Of a DNA stretch of 64,000 bases, positions 17,072 to 26,195 are shown piece after piece (the first letter of the stretch is position 1; every line of letters starts with the position of its first letter). Source of the stretch: Celeribacter sp. PS-C1 (GTDB lineage Bacteria > Pseudomonadota > Alphaproteobacteria > Rhodobacterales > Rhodobacteraceae); the NCBI RefSeq assembly GCF_019429625.1, contig NZ_JAHXRW010000004.1, positions 124,001 to 188,000 of the forward strand, given 5' to 3'. The notes under the pieces are model-generated. The model did not search any database. It saw nothing but the letters and a program-made list of their open reading frames with translations, and was not told where the DNA came from. Position numbers and translations under genes: made by a program.

Positions 17072-17929
17072 ATGGGTGAAATCGTAATGGCCGCTAAGGT
17101 CACGCACGTTCCGACGATGGTCATGTCCGAACTGGACGGTCCGCTGAAGGGTGTGCGTCAATCCGCCATCGACGGGCATCGCGAATTGGGCCGCCGCGCC
17201 CGCGAAGCTGGCGCCGACACGTTTGTCGTGCTCGACACGCACTGGCTCGTCAACGCCGCCTATCACATCAACGCCAACCATCATTTCGAAGGCATGTTCA
17301 CCTCGCATGAATTCCCGCAATTCATCAAGGACATGCCCTACACCTATGAAGGCAATGCCGCGCTTGGCGATCTGATCGCCGAAACCGCGCGCAACAATGA
17401 TGTCTACACGCTGAGCCACCAGGTCGACAGTCTCGATCTCGAATACGGCACCCTCGTACCGATGCGCTACATGAACATGGATCACGACGAGTCCCTCAAG
17501 GTCGTCTCCGTCGCTGCCATGTGCACCGTGCACTCGCTCGCCCAATCCCGTCGCCTCGGCGCCTCGATTGCCGAAGCGATCAAGAAATCCGACAGCAAAG
17601 TCGCGCTCATCGCCTCCGGTTCGCTCAGCCACCAAATCTGGCCGAACGACATCTATGCGGAGAACAACGGCACCTTCACCATTTCGTCGAAATTCAACGA
17701 AGTGGTCGACCGCCGCGTTTTGGAACTCTGGCAGAACGGTGAGCACGAACTCTTCCTCGAAATGCTGCCCGACTACGCGAAATATTGCGACGGTGAAGGC
17801 GACATGCATGACACCATCATGCTCTACGGCGCACTTGGCTGGGACCAATATAAAGGCAAGGCCGAGGTCGTCACCGACTACTTCCCCTCTTCGGGCACCG
17901 GTCAGGTCAACGTCTTCTTCCCGCTCTGA
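17072..17929 (+). CDS. hpaD: 3,4-dihydroxyphenylacetate 2,3-dioxygenase, LigB (type III extradiol) form
   Basis: A 285-residue class III extradiol dioxygenase of the kind found as HpaD/HpcB in E. coli. It catalyses the same ring cleavage as the unrelated VOC enzyme at 8986-9966. Fe(II) ligands are visible as His12 (VTHVPT), His57 (DTHWLV) and Glu242 (CDGEGDMHD), and the catalytic His116 (TLSHQVDS) is kept. It is monocistronic, with its own promoter carrying an FNR box and operator site C, and ends at a strong terminator. Nothing suggests it is decaying; both enzymes look functional. Confidence 0.93.
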   Translation: MGEIVMAAKVTHVPTMVMSELDGPLKGVRQSAIDGHRELGRRAREAGADTFVVLDTHWLVNAAYHINANHHFEGMFTSHEFPQFIKDMPYTYEGNAALGDLIAETARNNDVYTLSHQVDSLDLEYGTLVPMRYMNMDHDESLKVVSVAAMCTVHSLAQSRRLGASIAEAIKKSDSKVALIASGSLSHQIWPNDIYAENNGTFTISSKFNEVVDRRVLELWQNGEHELFLEMLPDYAKYCDGEGDMHDTIMLYGALGWDQYKGKAEVVTDYFPSSGTGQVNVFFPL

Positions 17930-17945
17930 TCCGGGATCACATCAT

Positions 17946-17982
17946 AAAAAAAGCGCCCCGGTTTTTCCGGGGCGTTTTTTTT
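17946..17982. terminator. Strong bidirectional terminator
   Basis: A CGCCCCGG / CCGGGGCG stem with a TTTTT loop is flanked by an A-run on the left and eight Ts on the right. It can therefore stop both the hpaD transcript and the convergent AraC-family gene. Confidence 0.92.
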
Positions 17983-17996
17983 CGGAGAGCTTGAGG

Positions 17997-18965
17997 TTAG
18001 GACAGTGGCACCACGTCCAATTTCAAAAACTCTTTCGGCGTCTGGCCAAAGGCCTGCCGGAAACAGCGGTTGAAATAAGACAGGTCTGAAAATCCCGCCT
18101 CATAGGCAATCGAGGCAATCAGATCGTCGCGCCGTCCGGCCTTGCGATCTTCAAGCCCGCGCCGGGTGTGCTCCAGCCGTTTGAGCATGAGATATTTCGT
18201 CGGCGTCGTGCCGATGGAGGCAAAGCCCCGCTGGATCTGACGCACGGACATGCACAGATCGTCGGCCATATGTTGCACCGACATATCGGGATTCCGGTAA
18301 TGCGTATCGATATAGGCCTGCGCCGCAGTGAGCGCATGCGAACTGCCAAGATCGGCTTCGATCCCCGCGAAATCCTCGCGCCCCGAGCGTTCATGCAACA
18401 TTGCGCCCAACAGCCCCATCACTGCTTCACGCAGGTAATGGCTGGTCGAATTGTTGGCCTCGGTCGTGCTGAACACTTTCGCCAACACGCCATAAAGCGC
18501 CATGTTCGTGGGATCGTGTCGCGGCAGGCTCAGCCCGCCCCGCAACAGATCATAGCCGAATCGCGAATGCAGTTCCGCGCGCGGCAGGTGCAGCGATAGC
18601 TGGCGGTTGAAATGACCGAAAAAGGTGAATTCCGACGGCGCCGCGCTGTCGATCAGCACCATGTCCCCCGGCGACATCATCACCGAGACATCGGCCTGAC
18701 TCATCAGCGCCTTGCCCTCTTCCTGAACGATCAGAAAATAGTGCTCGCCGCTTTCCTGTTTCACGGATTTCTGTGTGCGCACAACCTGTTGCACGTCCAT
18801 CGCCATCCGCGCCATCTCGATGCCGGCCCGGTGTTCCAGCAGGGCGCCACCGCGCATATTGGTGCGCTCCTTGCCCGGACGCACGTCGAACTGCCCGCAG
18901 ACAGAGCGCAAATCCGCGACAAAAGCGTCGACCGAAGTCTCGGGATATTTCACAGGGGGCAACAT
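17997..18965 (-). CDS. AraC-family activator, FeaR-like
   Basis: A 322-residue regulator with an N-terminal cupin-like sensing domain (about residues 1-200, AraC-binding type as in FeaR) and a C-terminal pair of HTH motifs (about 215-318; MADDLCMSVRQIQRGF and IASIAYEAGFSDLSYFNRCFRQAFG). FeaR of E. coli switches on aryl-ethylamine and phenylacetaldehyde oxidation. Here the gene is divergent from an aldehyde dehydrogenase/alcohol oxidoreductase/ABC operon that it most likely activates. Inverted and direct TGTCGCA repeats lie between them. The inducer is not known. Confidence 0.88.
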   Translation of the reverse strand: MLPPVKYPETSVDAFVADLRSVCGQFDVRPGKERTNMRGGALLEHRAGIEMARMAMDVQQVVRTQKSVKQESGEHYFLIVQEEGKALMSQADVSVMMSPGDMVLIDSAAPSEFTFFGHFNRQLSLHLPRAELHSRFGYDLLRGGLSLPRHDPTNMALYGVLAKVFSTTEANNSTSHYLREAVMGLLGAMLHERSGREDFAGIEADLGSSHALTAAQAYIDTHYRNPDMSVQHMADDLCMSVRQIQRGFASIGTTPTKYLMLKRLEHTRRGLEDRKAGRRDDLIASIAYEAGFSDLSYFNRCFRQAFGQTPKEFLKLDVVPLS

Positions 18966-19017
18966 GGAATGACAATGCCGCGCGCCCTTCTAATTTACAA
19001 GTTAATTAATGCGTCAA

Positions 19018-19088
19018 TGCGACAATTCACTGTCGCACACAGCAAGGTTTCATGTCGCCAGAGTCCAAGACCAAACGCGCGTGTCGCA
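19018..19088. promoter_or_regulatory. TGTCGCA repeats, candidate AraC-family operators
   Basis: TGCGACA (19018-19024) and TGTCGCA (19031-19037) form a perfect 7-bp inverted repeat with a 6-base spacer. Further copies of TGTCGC follow at 19053 (TGTCGCC) and 19082 (TGTCGCA). They fill the divergent region between the AraC-family gene and the aldehyde dehydrogenase gene, the expected place for the regulator to bind. I could not place -35/-10 boxes with confidence. Confidence 0.6.
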
Positions 19089-19122
19089 GCATTGTTACAG
19101 GTGAAATATGGGAGGAGAGACT

Positions 19123-20529
19123 ATGCTGGAACTCGGCATGACCATCGACGGACAAAGCGTCCTCGGTTCCAAAACCTTTGATGTATTCAACCCCGCGACG
19201 GGTGAGTTGGTTGGCCGCGCGCCCAATGCGACGGTGGACGATTTGAACCGTGCCGTTGCTGCCGCGAAAGCCGCCTTTCCTGCATGGGCTGCGCTGCCGG
19301 ATGCGGAACGTCAGGCGCTCTGCGCCGGTCTCGTGAAAGCGATCGAGGCCAATGCCGACGAGATCGCCCACACGCTGACGCTTGAACAGGGCAAGCCCTT
19401 GAACGGCATGGGCTCGCGCTTTGAGCTGGGCGGCGCAATGGCTTGGGCCGGTCACACCGCAAGCCTTGAGCTGCCGGTGAAAGTGCTTCAGGACAACAAC
19501 GAAGGCCGCGTCGAACTGCACCGCAAAGCCATTGGGGTCGTAGGTTCCATCACGCCATGGAACTGGCCAGTGATGATCGCGATCTGGCACATCGTGCCAG
19601 CGCTGCGCGCGGGCAACACCGTGGTGATCAAACCCTCCCCCTTCACGCCGCTCTCCACGCTTCAGGTCGTCGCCGCCATGGCCGCGACGCTTCCGGCGGG
19701 CGTTCTGAACGTGGTGACCTCCGACGACACGCTCGACAACATCGGTGCCGCAATGTCGTCCCACCCGGACATTGGCAAGATCGTCTTCACCGGCTCCTGT
19801 GCCACCGGCGCGCGCGTGATGAAATCCGCCGCCGACACAATGAAACGCCTGACGCTCGAGCTCGGGGGCAATGACGCGGGCATCGTCCTGCCGGATTGCG
19901 ACCCCGAAGAGATCGCCGAAAAGCTGTTCTGGGGCGCCTTCATCAACAACGGGCAAACCTGCGCCGCGATGAAACGCCTTTACGTCCATGACGACATCCA
20001 CGACGCCGTCTGTGACGCCCTCGTCGCCTATGCCCGCTCGGTCAAGATGGGCAACGGTCTCGATGAGGCCAGCGTTCTGGGCCCGGTCGCCAACAAAATG
20101 CAATTCGATAAGGTCAGCGAGCTGGTCGCCGATGCGGTCCAGAGCGGCAATGTCCTTTTGGGCGGCGCCCCGGACGAGGGCCTGTTCTTCCCGATCACGC
20201 TGATCTCCGATCTGCCGGACGACGCGCCGCTCATTCACGAAGAACAATTCGGCCCCGCCCTGCCGATCATCCGTTTCACCGACGTTGAAGAGGCGATCAA
20301 AGCCGCCAACGCCAGCGAAAACGGTCTCGGCGGTTCGATCTGGTCGAAAGACATCGAGAAAGCCAAGGCGCTGGCGCTGCGGCTCGAATGCGGGACAGCG
20401 TGGATCAACAGCCACGGCGGTCTCAACCCGGTTGCCCCCTTCGGCGGCGCCAAAATGTCCGGGATCGGTCGGGAGTTCGGCGAAGAGGGTCTCTTCGAGA
20501 ACACCGAAATCCAGGTCCTTCATATCTAA
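19123..20529 (+). CDS. NAD(P)-dependent aldehyde dehydrogenase
   Basis: A 468-residue aldehyde dehydrogenase with ITPWNWPVMIA (cofactor), LELGGNDAG (general base Glu) and NNGQTCAAMKR (catalytic Cys). The ATG at 19123 is chosen over 19108 because GGAGGAG lies between the two. It is followed closely by a GMC alcohol oxidoreductase, so the pair would convert an alcohol to an acid. With a FeaR-like regulator and the hpa genes nearby, an aryl-acetaldehyde is an attractive substrate, but sequence alone does not show it. Confidence 0.88.
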   Translation: MLELGMTIDGQSVLGSKTFDVFNPATGELVGRAPNATVDDLNRAVAAAKAAFPAWAALPDAERQALCAGLVKAIEANADEIAHTLTLEQGKPLNGMGSRFELGGAMAWAGHTASLELPVKVLQDNNEGRVELHRKAIGVVGSITPWNWPVMIAIWHIVPALRAGNTVVIKPSPFTPLSTLQVVAAMAATLPAGVLNVVTSDDTLDNIGAAMSSHPDIGKIVFTGSCATGARVMKSAADTMKRLTLELGGNDAGIVLPDCDPEEIAEKLFWGAFINNGQTCAAMKRLYVHDDIHDAVCDALVAYARSVKMGNGLDEASVLGPVANKMQFDKVSELVADAVQSGNVLLGGAPDEGLFFPITLISDLPDDAPLIHEEQFGPALPIIRFTDVEEAIKAANASENGLGGSIWSKDIEKAKALALRLECGTAWINSHGGLNPVAPFGGAKMSGIGREFGEEGLFENTEIQVLHI

Positions 20530-20539
20530 GGGAAAAATC

Positions 20540-22144
20540 ATGTCTCAGGAATTCGATTACATCGTCGTCGGCGGTGGGTCTTCGGGCTGTGTCATGGCCT
20601 CCCGCCTCTCGGAAGACAGCAGCAAACGCGTCCTTCTGATCGAGAGCGGCCATCGCGACAGCCACCCCTATATCCACATCCCGTCGACCTTCTTCAAAGT
20701 CATCGAAAAAGGCCGCGACATCGTCCCCTATGTGGGAGAACGCGACGAGGGCGTGAACGGGCGTGAATCCGTTGTGCTTCAAGGCCATGTCATCGGCGGC
20801 GGCTCGTCGGTGAACGCGATGATCTACATTCGCGGCCATGCCAACGACTACAACCAATGGGCGCAGCTCGGCAACAAAGGCTGGTCCTATGAGGACGTGC
20901 TTCCCGCGTTTCGCGATGTTGAGAACAACATGGTCTTCTCCGATGGCTTCCACGGCACGGACGGCGAATTGCGCGTCTCCGAGGCGCCGAACAAACACCC
21001 GCTGTCGCGCGCCTTCATCCGTGCGGGCCAGGAGGTCGGTCTGCCCTACAACCCCGACTTCAACGGCGCCGAGCAAGAGGGCGTGGGCTTTTACCAATCC
21101 ACCACACACAATGGTCGCCGCTGGTCCTCCGCGCAGGCCTTCCTGCGCAAGGCGGAAAAGCGCAAGAACCTGACGATCATGACGCAGACCCGCGTCGGCA
21201 AGATCCTGTTCGAAGGCAAACGCGCCACTGGCGTCGAGCTGGAAGACGGGCGCAAAATGACCGCGAAGGGCGAGATCATCCTCTGCGCCGGCGCCATCGA
21301 GACCCCGCGTCTGATGCAGCTGTCGGGCGTCGGTCCGGCGGAACATCTGCGCGAACACGGCATCAAGGTCGTGGCCGATCTGCCGGGTGTCGGTTCGAAC
21401 TATCAGGACCACATGGAAAGCACCGTGCAGGGCGAAACCTATGAGCCGATCTCGCTCTACCGCGAGGACAAAGGTCTCAAGGCCGTGCGTCACATGCTGC
21501 GCTATCTCCTGACCAACACCGGACTTGTGGCCTCCAACGTGGTGGAATGCGGCGGTTTTGCCGACGTCTCCGGCGCGGGCCAGCCCGATGTGCAATTCCA
21601 CTGCATCCCCTTCATGGCGGGCTGGGTCGACCGCGCGCCGATCGAAGCCCACGGCTTCCAGATCGCGCCCTGTTTCCTGCGTCCGAAATCGCGCGGCTCT
21701 ATCCGTCTGCGCTCGTCGAACCCGAAAGACAAGGCGCTCTTCGATGCCGCGACCTTCCGCGACAATGACGATCTCGAGGTGCTGACCCGCGGTGTGCTCA
21801 AGGCCATCGACATCATGAACGCGCCCGCGATGCAGAAATTCATCAAACGTCGCGCCCTGCCCGAAGAGGGCCTGGAAAACGACATGGACGCGCTGCGCGA
21901 CTACGTGCGCCAGACCTGCAAAACCGTGTTCCACCCCAGCGGCACCGCCAAGATGGGTGTGGAAAGCGACAAGATGTCGGTCGTCGATAACGAGTTGCGC
22001 GTGCGCGGTCTCGAAGGGCTGCGTGTGGCGGATGCGTCCGTCATGCCGACGCTCGTGTCCGGCAACACCAATGCTCCGGTGATCATGATCGCAGAACGCT
22101 GTTCGCGTTTCATCACCGGCAAAGAGAGTGTTGCGGTCGCATAA
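20540..22144 (+). CDS. GMC-family FAD alcohol oxidoreductase
   Basis: A 534-residue flavoprotein of the glucose-methanol-choline family (choline dehydrogenase-like). It begins with the Rossmann FAD motif VVGGGSSGCVMASRL and continues with the GMC signature GGGSSVNAMIYIRG near residue 90. The C-terminal active-site region carries FHPSGTAKMG, and the FAD-binding end reads GNTNAPVIMIAERC. It oxidises a primary alcohol and passes electrons to O2, quinone or another acceptor. It lies 10 bases after the aldehyde dehydrogenase gene. Relatives include choline, aryl-alcohol and polyethylene-glycol dehydrogenases; the substrate is open. Confidence 0.9.
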   Translation: MSQEFDYIVVGGGSSGCVMASRLSEDSSKRVLLIESGHRDSHPYIHIPSTFFKVIEKGRDIVPYVGERDEGVNGRESVVLQGHVIGGGSSVNAMIYIRGHANDYNQWAQLGNKGWSYEDVLPAFRDVENNMVFSDGFHGTDGELRVSEAPNKHPLSRAFIRAGQEVGLPYNPDFNGAEQEGVGFYQSTTHNGRRWSSAQAFLRKAEKRKNLTIMTQTRVGKILFEGKRATGVELEDGRKMTAKGEIILCAGAIETPRLMQLSGVGPAEHLREHGIKVVADLPGVGSNYQDHMESTVQGETYEPISLYREDKGLKAVRHMLRYLLTNTGLVASNVVECGGFADVSGAGQPDVQFHCIPFMAGWVDRAPIEAHGFQIAPCFLRPKSRGSIRLRSSNPKDKALFDAATFRDNDDLEVLTRGVLKAIDIMNAPAMQKFIKRRALPEEGLENDMDALRDYVRQTCKTVFHPSGTAKMGVESDKMSVVDNELRVRGLEGLRVADASVMPTLVSGNTNAPVIMIAERCSRFITGKESVAVA

Positions 22145-22174
22145 GGCCGCAACGAATTTCAGGGAGGAAAAACC

Positions 22175-23425
22175 ATGTTGAAGACACTCAAAACCACGGG
22201 CACCGCGATGGGCCTGATCTTTGCAGCCGGTGCGGCCTTTGCCGCCCCGAACTGTGGCGCCAACACCGGCGAGGCCGCCACAGGCACGCCGATCAAAGTG
22301 GGCGGCATCCACGGCAACGCGGCCCCGGGCGATTTCTCGTCCTCGACCGCCGCGGCAGAAGCCTATTTCGACTGTGTGAACGCCAATGGCGGGATCAACG
22401 GTCGCCCGATTGAGTATCTGGTCGAAAACGACCAGTGGAACCCGGAACTGGCGTCGCAAGCGGCCTCCAAACTGGTGGTCGACGAAGACGTCGTAGCGCT
22501 CGTCGGCAACGGTTCCTTCGTGGAAATGTCGGTGAACTCAGGCTTTTACAAAGACCAAAACGTCATGACCATGGCCGCCGCCTGCGCCGCGTCCGAATGT
22601 TTCGAAAGCTCGAACATTGTCTCGACGAACCAAGGTCCGCTTCCGTCGTCCATCGGCGCGGCGATGTATATGGTCGAGGAAAAAGGCGCACAAAACGTGT
22701 CTTGTATCGCGCTCACCATCCCGAACTCCGGTCCGTGGTCTTGTGGCGCTGCCGTCGAATACATGGAATCCAAAGGCTTGTCGGGCACCGGCGTCTACCT
22801 CAATCCGGCCTCGCCTGACGTGAACTCGGGCCTCTTGGAAGCCATTGCCTCCGGCGCCGACACGATCATCGTCAACCTGCCCGCCGGTCTCGGCATCGCT
22901 GTGCTCAAAGCCGCCGAGGAACAGGGTCTGGGCGACGCCTACCAATGGGCCTCTTCCACCCCGCTCTATGACCGCGATGTGCCGGCCGCTCTGGGCGACT
23001 ATTGGGATGGCAAACTCTTCGTGAGCGCCGAGATGACGCCGTGGGACAAAGGCGGCGAGGATGCCACCAACTGGCTCGCCGTGATGGACGCTTACGGCGA
23101 AGAGAAAGACCCGCGCGACAGCTTCAGCCAGGCGGGCTTCCTGTCGGCCAAGATCTTTGTCGACACGCTTCTGGGCATGGACCCCGCCGATCTCGACGAC
23201 CGTGCGAAGGTGACGGACGCCATCACTGCGATCAGCGGCTATGAGAGCGATCTGGTCTGTGGGCCGTTCTACGTGGGCGAGGCCGACCGTCACATGCCAA
23301 ACCATGCTGGCACGATGGTTGTCGTGAAAGACGGCGGCTTTGAAACCGTGCGCGACTGTTTCGAATATGACAGCCCGTATTTCGCGCCGATCTTCGAACA
23401 GGAAGTGGCGCTCGGCCTGCGCTGA
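22175..23425 (+). CDS. Branched-chain-type ABC transporter binding protein (LivK-like)
   Basis: A 416-residue periplasmic binding protein with a signal peptide (about residues 1-24, cleaved after AFA) and a type I Leu/Ile/Val-binding fold. It is unusual in its many cysteines in the mature chain (for example NCGAN, CAASEC, SCIAL, SCGAA, VCGPF, DCFEY), suggesting several disulfides. It follows the two dehydrogenase genes and precedes four matching transporter genes. The ligand is probably the substrate of those dehydrogenases or its acid. Good GGGAGGA ribosome site. Confidence 0.9.
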   Translation: MLKTLKTTGTAMGLIFAAGAAFAAPNCGANTGEAATGTPIKVGGIHGNAAPGDFSSSTAAAEAYFDCVNANGGINGRPIEYLVENDQWNPELASQAASKLVVDEDVVALVGNGSFVEMSVNSGFYKDQNVMTMAAACAASECFESSNIVSTNQGPLPSSIGAAMYMVEEKGAQNVSCIALTIPNSGPWSCGAAVEYMESKGLSGTGVYLNPASPDVNSGLLEAIASGADTIIVNLPAGLGIAVLKAAEEQGLGDAYQWASSTPLYDRDVPAALGDYWDGKLFVSAEMTPWDKGGEDATNWLAVMDAYGEEKDPRDSFSQAGFLSAKIFVDTLLGMDPADLDDRAKVTDAITAISGYESDLVCGPFYVGEADRHMPNHAGTMVVVKDGGFETVRDCFEYDSPYFAPIFEQEVALGLR

Positions 23426-23515
23426 CCTCCCAACGCAGACCCGCCGCGCTCCTTGGCGTCTTTACGGCCTCCGAAACAGGGGGCGCGGCACCCATTTGAA
23501 ATCAGGGGAAAGATC

Positions 23516-24469
23516 ATGTGGCAAGTGCTACGGACGGCTGCGCTATGTCTCGCAGTCTGCGCAGGAACTGCGCTTTGGCTAGGATCGGGGAAACCCGTCA
23601 TGGTTCAGGGGATGTTCATCGTCTCCGGGCTCGCCGTGGGCTCGCTTTATGCGCTTGGCGGCATCGGGCTTGTGGTGCTCTATCGCGCCACCGGCGTGTT
23701 GAACCTCTCGGCGGGCGCCATTGGCATGGCCTCGGTCATGGCTGCCTGGCAATTCGCGCAATGGGGCCTCTTTGGGCCTCTGGCCTGGGCCTTGGGTCTC
23801 GCCATCGGTGTCGCTCTGGCGCTGTTCTACGGGCGCATGATTGCCCCTCAGATGGCCTGGCGCGAGCCCGTGGTCAAAGCCGTCGCCTCGCTGGGCTATG
23901 CCATCGCGATCCTTGGCGTCGTGGCCTTTATCTTCCCCGATGAGCCGCGCAAGTTCTCGCTGCCGACCGACAATATGGCCGTGATGATCGGCGGTCTGCG
24001 CGTCACTGTAACCCGTCTGATCGTGGTGGCCGCCGCCGTGCTTCTGGTGATCGGCATCACCGTCTCGCTCAACGTCACCCGCGTCGGACTTCAGATGCGC
24101 GCGCTGGCCAACAACCGCTCGATTTCTTCGCTGATCGGCATCCCGATCCTGAAGGTCGAGACCATGGCCTGGGGCCTCTCGGGGCTGTTGTTCGGCTTCA
24201 CCGGGCTGATGTTCGGCGATCTGGTGCGGCTTGAGCCCTCCGTCATCACCTTTATGGTCATCCCCAGCATCGCCGCCGCGATCTGTGGCCGTTTGCAAAG
24301 CCTCCCCGATGTGCTCATGGGCGGGTTGACCATCGGGGTGATCGAAAGCCTTCTCACCTTTTCCGACACGTTCAAACAGGTGCGCCCTATTGCGCCCTTC
24401 GTGATCGCGGCGCTCGTCCTTTTGGCGATGAACCGGGGCCGCCGACTGACCTTCGCGGGAGACGATTGA
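23516..24469 (+). CDS. Branched-chain-type ABC permease (LivH-like)
   Basis: A 317-residue inner-membrane permease with about eight to nine hydrophobic segments and the LivH pattern GLAVGSLYALGGIGLVVLYRATGVLNLSAG near residues 38-67. The ATG at 23516 follows AGGGGAAAG. Its TGA overlaps the livM-like ATG, so the two permeases are co-translated and would form the heterodimeric channel. Confidence 0.9.
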   Translation: MWQVLRTAALCLAVCAGTALWLGSGKPVMVQGMFIVSGLAVGSLYALGGIGLVVLYRATGVLNLSAGAIGMASVMAAWQFAQWGLFGPLAWALGLAIGVALALFYGRMIAPQMAWREPVVKAVASLGYAIAILGVVAFIFPDEPRKFSLPTDNMAVMIGGLRVTVTRLIVVAAAVLLVIGITVSLNVTRVGLQMRALANNRSISSLIGIPILKVETMAWGLSGLLFGFTGLMFGDLVRLEPSVITFMVIPSIAAAICGRLQSLPDVLMGGLTIGVIESLLTFSDTFKQVRPIAPFVIAALVLLAMNRGRRLTFAGDD

Positions 24470-25473
24470 TGCGTTCGACCACCAACACGATCTGGGCCGT
24501 CTTTGGCCTCGCACTGATCCTTGTGCTGCCGGCGTTTGCAGGCGGGCAATGGATCAAGATTTTCACCTCCACCACCACCTTTGCCATGGCTGCCGCAGGG
24601 GCCGGGTTCCTCTACACCCGCCTCGGCATGGTTAGCCTCGTGCAGGTCGGCCTTATGGGCGTGGGCGGCTGGGTCACGCTGCGCCTCAACCATGCTTTCA
24701 ACTTTCCGTTCGAGATCAACCTGATGGTCGCGGGCGCTGTCACGATGTTTCTCGGCAATCTCATCGCGCTTCCGGCGCTTCGGATGCGCGGGCTCTATCT
24801 GGCGCTCATCACCCTGATGTTTGCCGCCGGTCTCGACATCGTCTTCACCGCCAAGCAATTCCCGAATGGCGCGGCGGGCTTTTGGGGCGTTGGCACAACC
24901 TTTGCCGCCGACATGCGTCGGCCTCTTCTGGCCCAAAGCGACGCCGCCTATCTGCGCTACACGATGGTCTGGCTGGTGATTGGCTTCGTGCTGATCGAGC
25001 TGCACCGCCGCATGGCCCCGGGCCGCGCCTGGGCGCTCATTCGCAAATCCGAAGCCGCCGCTCTGGCCTCTGGCGTCAATGTTACGCTCTATAAAACCTG
25101 GGCCTTCGGGCTGTCGGGCCTGCTCGCCGGTCTTGGCGGCGGTCTCTTGGCCGGAAGCCTTGGCCTGTTGGACTCCGCCACCTTCCGCGCCAGCGAAAGC
25201 GTCATGCTCTTTGCCCTCGTCATCGTCGGCGGTGCGCGCTTCTGGTACGGGGCGGTGATTGCCGCCGTGCTGTTCCGCGTCGTGCCGGGGCTGTTGAACA
25301 ACTGGGGTGTCGATGCCGATCTGTCTCTGGTGATCTTTGGCGCGGCCCTGCTGCACGCCGTGATGACCGCACCGGATGGTTTGGCCGGTCAGATCAATGG
25401 CGCCGTGCGTGCGCTAATCCCCGGAGGGAAAACCGCCGAGACCAAATCAGACAAAAAAGGAGCCAAGGCATGA
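24469..25473 (+). CDS. Branched-chain-type ABC permease (LivM-like)
   Basis: A 334-residue permease and partner of the LivH-like protein, with about nine hydrophobic segments. It shows the LivM loop motif GRAWALIRKSEAAALASGVNVTLYKTWAF, the EAA-like contact with the ATPases. The ATG at 24469 shares a base with the upstream stop. It overlaps the following ATPase gene by four bases. Confidence 0.9.
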   Translation: MRSTTNTIWAVFGLALILVLPAFAGGQWIKIFTSTTTFAMAAAGAGFLYTRLGMVSLVQVGLMGVGGWVTLRLNHAFNFPFEINLMVAGAVTMFLGNLIALPALRMRGLYLALITLMFAAGLDIVFTAKQFPNGAAGFWGVGTTFAADMRRPLLAQSDAAYLRYTMVWLVIGFVLIELHRRMAPGRAWALIRKSEAAALASGVNVTLYKTWAFGLSGLLAGLGGGLLAGSLGLLDSATFRASESVMLFALVIVGGARFWYGAVIAAVLFRVVPGLLNNWGVDADLSLVIFGAALLHAVMTAPDGLAGQINGAVRALIPGGKTAETKSDKKGAKA

Positions 25474-26195
25474 TTTCCATTGAAAATCTCACCGTGCGCT
25501 TCGGCGGTGTCGTGGCGCTCGATCACATCGGCGCCGAGTTCTCCGCCAATGTTTCGGGCCTGATCGGCCCGAATGGCGCGGGCAAGACGACGACGATGAA
25601 TGTGATCTCCGGCTTTCTCGACGCCCACAACGGCCATGTGATTGTCGAGGGCACCGATCTGGTGAAACTCGCGCCCCACAAGCGCGTGCAATGGGGTCTG
25701 CGCCGGTCGTTCCAAAAGGAACAAATCGCCAATGACCTGACAGTGCGCGAGAACCTGATGGCGATCACCGATCACTTACGCGGCTCGCGGGGCGACAAAC
25801 GCGCCGATCTGGAACGTGCGGCGGAGTTTGCCGGTGTCACCGGGATTTTGGACAAAATGGGCCGTGACCTCAACACCTTCGAACGCCGTCTCACCGATGT
25901 CGCTCGCTGTGTCATCGGCCACCCGAAGATGATCATGTTCGACGAACCCGCAGGCGGCCTGACGCCCGAAGAGACCGAACGTCTGGGCGATCTGATCCTC
26001 GGCATCCACGATCTGACCGGCGCAAAGGTGCTTGTGATCGACCATGACGTCGAGCTGATCGAGCGCATCTGCGCCGAGACGCTGGTGTTGGATTTCGGCA
26101 AACGTGTCGCCTTTGGCCCAACCTCGGAGGTGCTGCGCGATCCGGCGGTTCAGGCGGCCTATCTCGGCATCGAAGTGGAGGAAGAGCATGCTTGA
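25470..26195 (+). CDS. ABC transporter ATPase (LivG-like) with degenerate signature motif
   Basis: A 241-residue ATP-binding subunit. Walker A (GPNGAGKTT), Walker B (MIMFDEP) and the switch His (VIDHDVEL) are intact. The ABC signature, normally LSYGQ or LSGGQ before RRLEIARAL, is replaced by LNTFERRLTDVARC, so this subunit probably contributes an impaired site. Its partner at 26188 keeps MSGGQ. Such asymmetric ATPase pairs are known in other ABC systems but are not usual for Liv transporters. It overlaps its neighbours on both sides. Confidence 0.88.
   Translation: MISIENLTVRFGGVVALDHIGAEFSANVSGLIGPNGAGKTTTMNVISGFLDAHNGHVIVEGTDLVKLAPHKRVQWGLRRSFQKEQIANDLTVRENLMAITDHLRGSRGDKRADLERAAEFAGVTGILDKMGRDLNTFERRLTDVARCVIGHPKMIMFDEPAGGLTPEETERLGDLILGIHDLTGAKVLVIDHDVELIERICAETLVLDFGKRVAFGPTSEVLRDPAVQAAYLGIEVEEEHA

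Noticed and set aside
20423-22459. Minus-strand frame of 678 codons opposite the GMC oxidoreductase gene
   Set aside because: Composition is typical of antisense shadows in GC-rich DNA and it crosses the boundary between two real genes.
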